Positions 9,101 through 17,800 of a DNA stretch of 64,000 nucleotides are shown piece by piece (position 1 is the stretch's first letter; the number at the start of each line of letters is the position of its first letter). The notes beneath the pieces are model-generated. The model searched no databases, had not been told where the DNA came from, and saw only the letters and a program-made list of their open reading frames with translations. This DNA is from Bacteroidota bacterium. GTDB lineage: Bacteria; Bacteroidota; Bacteroidia; NS11-12g; UBA9320. The DNA is taken from positions 1 to 64,000 of the forward strand of contig WGNA01000007.1 in the NCBI GenBank assembly GCA_016124755.1, in the 5' to 3' direction. The position numbers were made by a program, and so were the translations under genes.

Positions 9101-9407
9101 TAAAATTGAAGTAGGACTCTACGAATTGGGAATTATGATGTACGGTGACAACAGCCTTGCAGATCTGGAATTTGAAACGCCCAATTCTCTTTGGCTACGA
9201 ATAAATCTGGCGAATTCAGGTTCTCTTTATAATTCATCGGAAGTAACACAAACCAGCCGTCAAATGTACTCGGAGGCAAAATCGCAATACGACGATCTCA
9301 AATCGCTTTTAGCCAAATGGCAATCGGATATTGAAGCACTTGAAAAAGAATTCGATCTGCTGGGAGTTCCGTATACGCCGGGAAGAAAAATTCCGGAAAG
9401 AGATTAG
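6117..9407 (+). CDS. secreted VPS10/sortilin-like BNR beta-propeller protein
   Basis: A 1096-residue protein with an N-terminal signal peptide ending at about residue 26 (PGLAQ). The body is two large beta-propellers built of BNR/Asp-box motifs such as SEDGGKSWKN, TTDGGKTWNQ, SDDKGRTWTI and SNDGGEHWTR. This is the pattern of the 'glycosyl hydrolase/VPS10' surface proteins common in Bacteroidota. The C-terminal 300 residues hold a beta-sandwich-like part and a helical tail. Catalytic residues of sialidases are not evident, so enzymatic activity should not be assumed; binding or peptide handling is as likely. No T9SS sorting domain is visible at the C terminus. The stop codon overlaps that of the opposing glycosyltransferase. 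Confidence 0.85.
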   Translation: MAMRKFYKFTFPFAIIFVALSTPGLAQKKTTKEAYPLNSAFFSGLKFRSIGPALTSGRIADVAVNPEKSQEYFIAAASGGVWKTTNAGTTFTPVFDAQGSYSIGCVTYDPTNTNVIWVGTGENNNQRSVAYGDGVYKSEDGGKSWKNMGLKNSEHIGEIIVHPKDGNIVWVSCMGPLWNEGGDRGIYKTTDGGKTWNQVLNIDEHTGVADMAMDPRNPDVIYAASQQRRRHVFTYIGGGPGSTVYKTVDGGSNWTKINKGLPSGDLGRIGISIAPANPDIVYAIVEAADNKGGFYKSINRGVSWEKQSGYFTSGNYYQEIICDPVDPQKVFIMDTWLHHTTDGGKTVVATGEETKHVDNHAIWIDPKNTSHWLVGCDGGLYETWDHASTWIYKANLPITQFYKVSVDNDLPFYNVYGGTQDNNSQGGPSRTINEQGITNADWFITRGGDGFETVIDPIDPDVIYSQSQYGWLVRFDKKSGETVNIKPQHKIGDPALRWNWDAPLIISPHNHTRLYFAANKLFRSDDRGNSWQEVSGDLTRQLDRNTMKVMGRVWEPEAVEKNKSTTIFGNIVALDESPVQEGLIYVGTDDGLIQITENNGSNWYKVESVSGIPEMTYVNSLVASQHQRNRVYAVFNNHKRGDFKPYIARSDDKGRTWTIISDNLPDRGSVYDIAEDHKDPRLLFAGTEFGVYFSNDGGEHWTRLKGGLPTIAVRDIEIQKRENDLVLATFGRGFYILDDYSPLRKIQPIDTIRSGVMYPIKTGLMYFEARPLGGPGKASQGDSYFATPNPPVGVVFTYLVNIKSETLKEQRISDYKTAKKEGKDVGYPDKTRIRDEDIDQKPYLIFEIKDTAGKVVCKLKQNAAKGIQRMVWDFHYPTSSPVQEIIPEPGRYGSADKGPMALPGFYTVTLYSVKNGSVNQLTQPEKFEIKPLNNLSLPAKNKAEVLAFQKDASDLYRKVAAAGQIKSNLDQRLKLLKTAADRIPSVPLSTLDRIRKIEVGLYELGIMMYGDNSLADLEFETPNSLWLRINLANSGSLYNSSEVTQTSRQMYSEAKSQYDDLKSLLAKWQSDIEALEKEFDLLGVPYTPGRKIPERD

Positions 9408-10624
9408 ATTTTATTCTGAACTAAATATCGCCAGCCGGTGTAAATCAATATCCCTGTTCCAAGGGTGATGCAGCCAAAAACTTCGGCAATATCGGAAGCA
9501 TAATTTCCGATCAATCCGTCGGTTGAAAATATATTTAACAGAATGCTCAAACCGATCAACCCGGATACGCGGGGAATTTTATTTCCATTCCGAACCTCTT
9601 GTATTATTTTAAAACAAAGCGGGAAAAGAAAAACAAAATAATACTTCCAGGCTAATGGCGACAGAATGGGAATTACGGAAAGAACGAGTGCGAATTCCCA
9701 TTGCAATTGCGAAGCCGAGGTTTTGTAAAATGCTTTCCTGATTTTATACAAAGGCCAAATGGAAATTAGCATTACAAAGAATAAAAAGACGAGTTTTATC
9801 TGCGCTTGAGTTAATGACAGAAAATTGGTTCGTACTCCCTCCAATCTCGGCACATCTGAAAGAAATCCGGCGATTAATGCCAGTAACGATTGGTTTTTAT
9901 GAATCATAATAATATCGCCGCCAAGTCTAGTGTGCAACCATATATTCCAGTTTTCAATTGCTTCATTAAATCCAAAAACAACAACGGTGAATGCATTTAT
10001 TAAAACTAAAAATAAAACTGAAAATCCGACCAATTTCCAAAGTCGCTTCCAGACAAAATACAATAGAATAAAAACTGGATACACTTTTAATGAAACAATA
10101 AAAGCCAAAAGTAAAGCTGCCCAGAGCCATTTATTTTTTAGAACTAACTTAAAAACAACAACACATGCCAGCAACAGAAACGTATTAATCTGAATATTGG
10201 AAATATCATCAATTACAAATCGGAACACCAACAAAAAGGGAAGCAGAATTCCCCAATCATCCAAATTCTTACGTTTAAATTTAGAGGTTGAATCGGCATT
10301 TGAAAAAAGTGTCGGTGTAAGATGTAAAAGAAAAATCCAGCTACAGGCAATCATTAAAATCCAAACTGCTCGAATGGCCACCGGACTAATATTATGACCC
10401 ATTGCCAGCGGAACACTGAAGATCGAAAAAAAAGGAGGCCACGTATTTAGATAGTCATTATAAATGGGTGTTGCATCCATCACAGCCTGACCGGCATGCA
10501 CGTAGCCGATAAAATCTCCGTCTCTTTTGATATCCCGAAAAAATTCGAAAACAAACGCCAGTATAATCAGGCACCAGATAATATTTCGTCCGTTTTTGTT
10601 CAGGAATTCAGTGGCTAACCTCAC
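9404..10624 (-). CDS. GT87-type membrane mannosyltransferase-like protein (DUF2029)
   Basis: A 406-residue integral membrane protein with about ten hydrophobic segments. The N-terminal part (GDFIGYVHAGQAVMD, NTWPPFFSIFSVP) matches the GT87/DUF2029 pattern, in which an Asp-rich first loop precedes a YxxxWPP-like motif. GT-C enzymes of this family transfer a sugar from a polyprenyl-phosphate donor on the outer face of the inner membrane; the precise sugar cannot be told. Translation appears to start at GTG. It is the last gene of a four-gene minus-strand operon headed by the recQ-type helicase, 30 bp after the preceding glycosyltransferase. Confidence 0.78.
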   Translation of the reverse strand: MRLATEFLNKNGRNIIWCLIILAFVFEFFRDIKRDGDFIGYVHAGQAVMDATPIYNDYLNTWPPFFSIFSVPLAMGHNISPVAIRAVWILMIACSWIFLLHLTPTLFSNADSTSKFKRKNLDDWGILLPFLLVFRFVIDDISNIQINTFLLLACVVVFKLVLKNKWLWAALLLAFIVSLKVYPVFILLYFVWKRLWKLVGFSVLFLVLINAFTVVVFGFNEAIENWNIWLHTRLGGDIIMIHKNQSLLALIAGFLSDVPRLEGVRTNFLSLTQAQIKLVFLFFVMLISIWPLYKIRKAFYKTSASQLQWEFALVLSVIPILSPLAWKYYFVFLFPLCFKIIQEVRNGNKIPRVSGLIGLSILLNIFSTDGLIGNYASDIAEVFGCITLGTGILIYTGWRYLVQNKI

Positions 10625-10654
10625 CCTGCAAATTAAAGGATTTAGAGTATCGCC

Positions 10655-11806
10655 CTAACGCGGTACCATCTCCTCGCGATTCATTCCAATTGCCTGCAAA
10701 AGAATTTCGATGTTGTTGCTGTTGTTGAAATGCTGATTGAGAATCTTCTGTCTTTCGCGAATCGCTTCTTCTGTTAATTCAACTTCCCACAAATCCTGAA
10801 TGTATTTTTTGTACTGCGTTGAATTATCAGCCTGAACGCAAAGATCCTCAAGTCCGGTATCTTTAATCATTTTGCGATTGGCAATACAATGTCTTCCCAT
10901 AAAAAGGGAATTGATCAATTTCAATTTTATACCGGTCGATTGATTGGTATGCAAAAGATTTATCTGAGCATCACTTATAAGGTGATTGATTTCTTCTGAA
11001 GTGATCTGACTTTTTAAAGTGATGTGATCAAATTGAGATACGAGTTCCGTAAGTTCATCAGACGGATTGTTGCCCGCTATCACAGCCGGAAAATTCAATG
11101 AAGACAACACTTTTTTTACTAAATAAACGGCAGCTTCGTTGTTCTCCCCAACTGCCAGATTTCCATGATATAAAATAAATTTACCCAAACCGCTTTGGGT
11201 CGAAACTTCATTATTTACATGAAATGGCGGAAGCCAGATGGTATTGCCGTATTTTCGGTCGAAGTGATACGTATCGTTGGTTGAAATCGCCGCAATAAGA
11301 TTTGCATTTTTTAAAACCGACTCATATCGTTTCAGTCTTTCCGCTTCTTTCCTAAAAAAGAATTTCTTAAAAAAATTGCTTTCAACCTTTTCGAGATGGC
11401 GGTAATAATCGTGTTCAACGTTGTGCGTGCGCACAATTTTAAAACGATCTTTCAACCGCTCATCCGCGAGATAATAGGTACAATGCAATCCTTCAAACAG
11501 AATCGGATAATTGTCCTGCGTTAGATTTTCAATTAATGCAGTCGAATTTCTCGACGCAACGATGTAAGGTTTGGTATTATAAATAGGATTTTTAAAAACC
11601 TTTCTCCGATAATACTGAACCGATTCGCACAAACCTTCCAGCATGGCACTTTCGGATCTGCCATATTGGTAACAGTGCAAATGAATTTTAACACCTGCTT
11701 CCGCAAGTGCAGTTATCCTGTAAAAAATGTCGATAACCCCGCCGTAATTAGCAGGGTATGGAACGTCAAAGGAAACAATATGAAGGTGCTTACCCGGTTT
11801 TGTCAT
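10655..11806 (-). CDS. glycosyltransferase, GT4/GT1-like fold
   Basis: A 383-residue cytoplasmic protein. The N-terminal Rossmann half begins HIVSFDVPYPANYGG, a glycine loop typical of GT-B enzymes, and includes RTHNVEHDYY. The C-terminal half has ILYHGNLAVGENN and TGIKLKLINSLFMGRH, where the nucleotide sugar would bind. The classic EX7E motif is not clear, so the donor is uncertain. The ATG at 11806 was chosen over a TTG at 11815. The gene overlaps the end of the preceding glycosyltransferase by 17 bp, which implies translational coupling and a shared job in assembling one glycan. Confidence 0.75.
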   Translation of the reverse strand: MTKPGKHLHIVSFDVPYPANYGGVIDIFYRITALAEAGVKIHLHCYQYGRSESAMLEGLCESVQYYRRKVFKNPIYNTKPYIVASRNSTALIENLTQDNYPILFEGLHCTYYLADERLKDRFKIVRTHNVEHDYYRHLEKVESNFFKKFFFRKEAERLKRYESVLKNANLIAAISTNDTYHFDRKYGNTIWLPPFHVNNEVSTQSGLGKFILYHGNLAVGENNEAAVYLVKKVLSSLNFPAVIAGNNPSDELTELVSQFDHITLKSQITSEEINHLISDAQINLLHTNQSTGIKLKLINSLFMGRHCIANRKMIKDTGLEDLCVQADNSTQYKKYIQDLWEVELTEEAIRERQKILNQHFNNSNNIEILLQAIGMNREEMVPR

Positions 11807-12884
11807 AGATCGCAACTAATTTTTCCTTTTCCGCCGTCCAAACCAGATAGTCAGATGCAATGTTACAATTATCTCTTAATGATTTATAGAGGTCGTGGTC
11901 ATTTAGCAGTAATTTGGTTTCATCCAAAATAGATCGGGGATTCGCCTCGGCAAACCGAAAAATATGATACTCCTTGTCGAGCGCCAGATATTCGGGAAAT
12001 GCAGAATGCACCGAAGGAATTCCGGCTTGAATGTAATCGAAACATTTGTTGCTGAGCGACGACAAATAACTCAGTCCTTTGGGTTCCAGAACATTTAACC
12101 CGATGCAGGCTTGTTGCGTTAGTTTCTTTAATTCCCGGGGTTCTACCCTTCCGAAGAATTTCACCTTATCCGATACATTTTCACGCTTAACCTGCTCCCG
12201 CAATTCTGCACTTAAGTCGCCCTCTCCCACCAGCCATAATTGTGCTTCAAGGTCATGCATCATTTCGATGTACATTTCAATGCACCTTCCTTCGTTGAGC
12301 GCTCCCTGGTAAATAAGTACGGGAGGATTTACTTTTTTCACCTCCTCCGATTCGCGATCGGGAAGCGCGTCAGGCACATTCCGGATTACATACACTTCTT
12401 TACCCGAAATTTCCCGATAATAATCTGCGACAGAATTGCTCACCGTATAAATCGAATCTGTTAGCGGAAGACAATGTTTTTCCAAAGCCGTCCAGAGTTT
12501 TTTAACCCATCGCCGGTTTACAACTTCGGGTACTTCCGGAAACAATTCGTGCGCATCGTGGATCCAGATAAATCCGGCAAAGAAGCGATACATTCTCACC
12601 GCAAAAAGTGTATCTGCATCAACCGAATTAATTATTTCCGGTTTAAGGCGAAAGAGGAGAAAGAATAAGCGAAGGTTGTATTCTAAATAAAAAAACGGTC
12701 CTTTTTTAAACCGGCATTTCAATCGCTTTTGATTAAAAGGTTTTCCAGTAAGTGCGACAGACTCCGGCAGCTCTCTGCCCACCAGTGTTACATCGTAGCC
12801 GGAAGAAGCGAGAGTTCCGCAAATTCTCTGCATCCGCTGATCGTAACTGAGATCATTAATTACCAAAGAAACGACCTTCTTCAA
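11790..12884 (-). CDS. glycosyltransferase family 4-like protein
   Basis: A 364-residue GT-B glycosyltransferase. N-terminal acceptor half: VVSLVINDLSYDQRMQR, DAHELFPEVPEV. C-terminal donor half: LIYQGALNEGRCIEMYI, WLVGEGDLSAELREQ and CFDYIQAGIPSVHS, the place of the usual nucleotide-sugar motif. It probably works in the cytoplasm on a lipid-linked or polysaccharide acceptor. The start is a TTG that overlaps the recQ stop codon (TTGA), a tight coupling. Confidence 0.82.
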   Translation of the reverse strand: MKKVVSLVINDLSYDQRMQRICGTLASSGYDVTLVGRELPESVALTGKPFNQKRLKCRFKKGPFFYLEYNLRLFFLLFRLKPEIINSVDADTLFAVRMYRFFAGFIWIHDAHELFPEVPEVVNRRWVKKLWTALEKHCLPLTDSIYTVSNSVADYYREISGKEVYVIRNVPDALPDRESEEVKKVNPPVLIYQGALNEGRCIEMYIEMMHDLEAQLWLVGEGDLSAELREQVKRENVSDKVKFFGRVEPRELKKLTQQACIGLNVLEPKGLSYLSSLSNKCFDYIQAGIPSVHSAFPEYLALDKEYHIFRFAEANPRSILDETKLLLNDHDLYKSLRDNCNIASDYLVWTAEKEKLVAIYDKTG

Positions 12885-14776
12885 CGGTTGAGAGAAACTT
12901 GATTGTGTATATTAATTTTTATCACGTGCTGCTCGACTAACCAACGCATGAGAATTTCGACATCCTCCTTTTGTTCCGGGGCAAACATTTGGAAGATTTT
13001 ATGGTAATCCAAACTCCCTTTCTGTAATTCTCCCATGAGCTCCGATTGGAGATCGTTTTTGGGGTTTAAAGATATTCTGTTCTTGAATTTTGCCAAACAG
13101 ATATCGCATTTACCACAATCCTCCTTTAGCTTTTCTCCAAAATATTCGGAGATCTGTATGGCCCGGCAATATTCACAGGTCAGATATTTTCGCACTGCCC
13201 GCCAGCGATTAAAAGCCGTTTCCCGCAGAAATGCCAGGCGGTTCTCCTTATCCACAATTGATTTAACCCGTGGCTGAACAAAGGTGATAACCGGATCATC
13301 AGTCGATTTGTAGTATTCTAAAACTCTTCTTTCCTTTAAATCATTTAACAAATGTGCTAATGAATGATTGGAAATTTTCAATCGTTCCGCCAGTTGATTT
13401 TCCCGTACTACCGTTAAATGATCCAGAATTCCACCGTAGCTGCGAAGCAATAATTTGATAACGGGTTCCAGATTTTCATTTCGCAATTGAAAATCATACA
13501 GCACCTGCGACGACATTAAAAAACGGATTCGCGAAGGATTGCGAATAGCTTCCGAATACGTGATGTAGCCGAGTACTTCGAGTTGCTGAAGAGAGTTCCA
13601 GACATCAACAGCTTTGTGATCGAATCGTTGGCAAAACAATTCGAGGTCGAAAAGAAAACTAGCTCCTTCACCCGAATGCAAAGCAATCTGGTAAAATGCG
13701 CACAGCTGTTCGTAAACACGACCGATCGTTTTTAGATCGGGATATTTGTTTTGAAGAGTATCGGTTGAAATCTGCAAATCACCATCGTTGTAATAGAAGA
13801 CACAAACCGAATCTTTGCCATCTCTTCCCGCCCGACCGGCTTCCTGATAATAGGCTTCGAGGCTTAGCGGAGCTCTTGCGTGTAACACAAAACGCACATC
13901 CGGTTTATCTACTCCCATTCCAAACGCGTTGGTACAAACCATTATCCGGATGCGGTTCTCAATCCATTCCTTTTGCCTTAATGTTCTTTCTTTACCTGAC
14001 AATCCTGCGTGGTAATACGAAACGCTGCATCCCTGTGATTTCAACCACTGCGCAAGATTCACCACCAACGAACGACTGTTTGCGTAAATGAGTCCGCTAC
14101 CTTCCGATTGTCGGCAGGTGTTCAGCAATTCAACCCGAATATCTTCTGAGTATTGAACGCGATATGCCAGATTCTTCCGACTGAATCCCGAACTAAAAAA
14201 CGCCGGATTCCGCAGTGTTAATTGTTTCGAAATATCCTTCACAACTTCCGGTGTGGCAGAAGCCGTTAGCGCCAAAAAAGGAATATCCTTTTTATATTCT
14301 CTAAGTGCACTAATCTCGAGATAAGGAGGTCTGAAATCATAACCCCACTGAGAAACACAGTGCGCTTCATCAATTGCAATAAAGCTGACTTTGGTATTGT
14401 TAAAACTCTCCAGAAAAATTTTACTCTGAAGTCTTTCCGGAGACACATACACTAATTTGTATTTGCCATTACGAATGTTTTCTAATTCGGTGTTAACTTC
14501 CCTTCGTTCCATCGCAGAATGGAGATAAACGGCCGGAATATTTTTCGACATAAGACCGGAAACCTGATCCTGCATGAGTGCAATCAAAGGTGACACAACG
14601 AAACAAACCCCATCCAGAAGAATTGCCGGAACCTGATAGCAAACCGATTTCCCTCCGCCAGTCGGTAAAAGAGCCAGAGTGTCACGACCGGAAATCAGGT
14701 TGTCAATTATTTCCTCCTGATTTGGTCGAAAAGAATCATAGCCCCAATAATTTTTTAAAACTTCATTAGGAGTCAC
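12881..14776 (-). CDS. recQ: RecQ-family ATP-dependent DNA helicase
   Basis: A 3'-5' DNA helicase of superfamily 2, acting in recombination and replication repair. All helicase motifs are visible: motif I GGGKSVCYQ, motif II IDEAHCVSQWGYDFRP, motif III LALTASATP, motif V CTNAFGMGVDKPDVR and motif VI YYQEAGRAGRDG. The zinc-binding cysteines (CEYC ... CGKCDIC) lie near residues 545-580, after the winged-helix-like part. The protein ends soon afterwards without an HRDC domain, so this is the short RecQ form seen in Bacteroidota rather than an E. coli-type RecQ. Translation starts at GTG. It leads an operon with three glycosyltransferases, an odd partnership. Confidence 0.92.
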   Translation of the reverse strand: MTPNEVLKNYWGYDSFRPNQEEIIDNLISGRDTLALLPTGGGKSVCYQVPAILLDGVCFVVSPLIALMQDQVSGLMSKNIPAVYLHSAMERREVNTELENIRNGKYKLVYVSPERLQSKIFLESFNNTKVSFIAIDEAHCVSQWGYDFRPPYLEISALREYKKDIPFLALTASATPEVVKDISKQLTLRNPAFFSSGFSRKNLAYRVQYSEDIRVELLNTCRQSEGSGLIYANSRSLVVNLAQWLKSQGCSVSYYHAGLSGKERTLRQKEWIENRIRIMVCTNAFGMGVDKPDVRFVLHARAPLSLEAYYQEAGRAGRDGKDSVCVFYYNDGDLQISTDTLQNKYPDLKTIGRVYEQLCAFYQIALHSGEGASFLFDLELFCQRFDHKAVDVWNSLQQLEVLGYITYSEAIRNPSRIRFLMSSQVLYDFQLRNENLEPVIKLLLRSYGGILDHLTVVRENQLAERLKISNHSLAHLLNDLKERRVLEYYKSTDDPVITFVQPRVKSIVDKENRLAFLRETAFNRWRAVRKYLTCEYCRAIQISEYFGEKLKEDCGKCDICLAKFKNRISLNPKNDLQSELMGELQKGSLDYHKIFQMFAPEQKEDVEILMRWLVEQHVIKINIHNQVSLNR

Positions 14777-14850
14777 GCAAAGCGCGAATTTACTCCGACC
14801 TTAAAATGCAAAGGCAACGGTCGGTGAAATAATGAAAATGAAATCTGCGG

Positions 14851-17800
14851 TTAGTAAACTATATGTACTAAACCGGAAATATTACGGAATTCCCCGTCCT
14901 CCGTGGTGATGAAGCGCATCGAGTATAAATACACACCGGCCGGAACTGCTTTGTCTTCGTATGTTCCGTCCCATCCCTCGTCAGCATTTTCCGTTGAGAA
15001 AAGCAACTCACCCCAACGATCGTAAATGCTGAGTGTGTATTGTTCATAATTAATGAGTGTAGGTTTAAAGGTCTCGTTGAACCCGTCTTTATTCGGTGAA
15101 AAAGAATTCGGAATGTAGAAATGACTCACACATCCACTTCCGATTTCAAACTCATCAGACGAAGAACATCCGTCGGCATTGGTAACCTTTACCGAATAAA
15201 CAACCTGCTCTGTTGCCTGAATGGTCTGAGTTGTCTCGGCAAATGGCATCCATTCGTAGCTCATTCCCGGATTTCCGGCATCGAGAGTTATATTGAAATT
15301 ACCACACAAAATGGTATCCGGCCCCAGATCAACAACCGGGTACTGAGATATTTTCACCGACATGGTATCACTGATTTCTCCACATTGATTCGAAGCCTTA
15401 GCCCAGAATTTTCCTTCGGCTGCAATCGTTGATTTGTTCGTTGTATTGCCATCGTACCACTCGTACACTTCCTCATTACCGGAAGTTCCGATTGTGAGAT
15501 CAAATGGTGTAACGCCTCCACAAAAAACCCGGTCGTTCCCAAGTTCAAATGATGGTTTTTGTAACAACTTAAATGTGACCGAATCCGAAATGGTTCCGCA
15601 CCTGTTGGTAAGTTTCACCTTATAAGAACCTGCAGAGGTTGCATTGAAAGATGCGTTTGACGAACCATCCTGCCACGCATACTGCATGTCCGGATCCTGA
15701 CTTTTAGCATTGAGCACTACGTTCACGGTTCCACAATAAGTAGTGTCGTTCGGCAATTTCACCGTCGGCTTAAAAGAGAGGAAAATTTCAAAGGAAGAAG
15801 AATCACTTCCGCACTTATTCGTGGATACTCCCACATATTTTCCCGGAGTGTTTACGCTTATCTCATTGGTAGTTCCGCCGTTCGACCAACTATATGTTTC
15901 CTCATTATCGGCAGTTCCGATTTTAAAGGTTTCCGAAACATTGTCGCACGCAAGCACTGTATCTTTTAATCCCTCAACCGGTGTGTTAATGAGGGTGAGA
16001 CGTATAGAATCCATATCCGATCCGCAACTGTTAGACACCTTAAGCCGAATATCTTGAGTAGAGGTAGGATTGTAGGAATTCGCTTTTGAATAATTCTTTG
16101 TTCCGTCGAAAGAAGTCCACTCGTACTTTTCACCATTGGTTCCGTCGCCTGCGATTAACTTTATATTAACCTTATTGCAGAATACCGAATCGGCCGGTAA
16201 TACGGCAACCGGAGTGTTCTGCTTATCGATCCTCACCGAATCACTTCTGGTTCCACAGAAATTGGATACCACAACTTTATAATCACCTGTATCTTTAACC
16301 GAAATGCTTTGAACAGAATCGCCCGTTGACCACTTATAAATGCATTCATTATTGGGGTTGCCGGCATCTAACGTGAGCCGCACACTATCGCACTCCGTAG
16401 AACTTGATCCGATATCGACCACCGGCGTTTTTAGTAATTTGAAGGTTATCGTATCTGTTTTGGTTCCGCAATGTGGCGTACTGATATCCACCCAGTATTT
16501 ACCTTCTTTGGTAGCCTTGAAGGTTTGATTGGTGCTTCCATCGTGCCACAAATACGATCGGTAAATCGTATCATTCTTTGCATCCAGCGTTGTCACAGGA
16601 AAATTATCGCAATACGTGGTGTCATTGGCAAAAACAGGAACCGTCGGACTATGTTCCAATTGAATGGTGATCGTGTCACCGACCGTATCACAGCCGTAGG
16701 TTGCGCGAACCCAAAGAGTCCCGGAATCCTGCACAATGTGGTATCGGTCGGTCCAACCGTCTGACCATGTAAAATCGGCTCCCTGATTGGAAGCATCCAG
16801 AATTTCAAAAACCGCATCGCACTCAATTATGGTATCTTCAAAGCCCAGTGTGATGGGTTCGGTATAAAGCGTATCCCGGAACTTGGTAACAAAACCGGAA
16901 TATGTCCAACCTGATGAATACTTTCTTGCCTCATCTTTATATACGCTGTCGGTTGTTGGATAATCATCCGAATAGGTAACACCTCCTGAGATGATGTACG
17001 AAACACATCCCACTCTTTTGGTTTTTATGGCTCCCGGCCACTCGTAAGTTGTACCTCCGAAATAGGTGGCGTACATTAATTTATCGCCGCCATACGACAA
17101 CTTCGAGAGCGTAAGATTTTGTTTGAAACTTACCCACTTTGAAACATTTGTTTTCTGAAGCGCATCACTGGTTACCGGGAAATCACCCGACTGACTTATT
17201 CCGGAAATAATGGCCTCCTCTTTAACATTGGCTGTGATTTTAACATTCTTAAAGTAAGGATAGCTGTAATAATATTCATTTCCGGAACCACCGAGATATG
17301 TGCTGTATCGAACGTTGGTACCCGAACTGATCATTTTTACAATCACATAATCGTAACCGCCGGCATTCGAACGCTGGTAAGCTTTGGAGGTCGTGTAAAA
17401 ATCACTGGAATTACTATATCCTGCAATAAACGGTTCACCGGAAGCATTGGCATAAATTCCTTCAAACGCATCATCCTGACTTCCTCCCATCAACTTTGAA
17501 AATATTAATTGATTTCCGTTGCTTTTGAATTTCATGACAAAAGCGTCAGAAGTACCTTTAATATAAGAGTTAAAAACTGATGCACCCGGAGTTGTCGGAA
17601 AATTTCCGGAGCTGGTTGTTCCTACCACATACACTTCATTGTTTTCATCGACATAAACATCATAAGCCGATTCATTCTTCGAACCGCCGATATAGGTTGA
17701 AAATTTCAGATAGGATCCATCCGAACTTAAGCATGTCATATAGGCATCTCCCCGAGTATAATAATTTGTTCCTCCGGTAGCATCCATTCCGGCATAGGTT

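Noticed and set aside
13696-14091. 131-codon + strand frame opposite recQ
   Set aside because: It is antisense to helicase motifs IV to VI and lacks any motif of its own.
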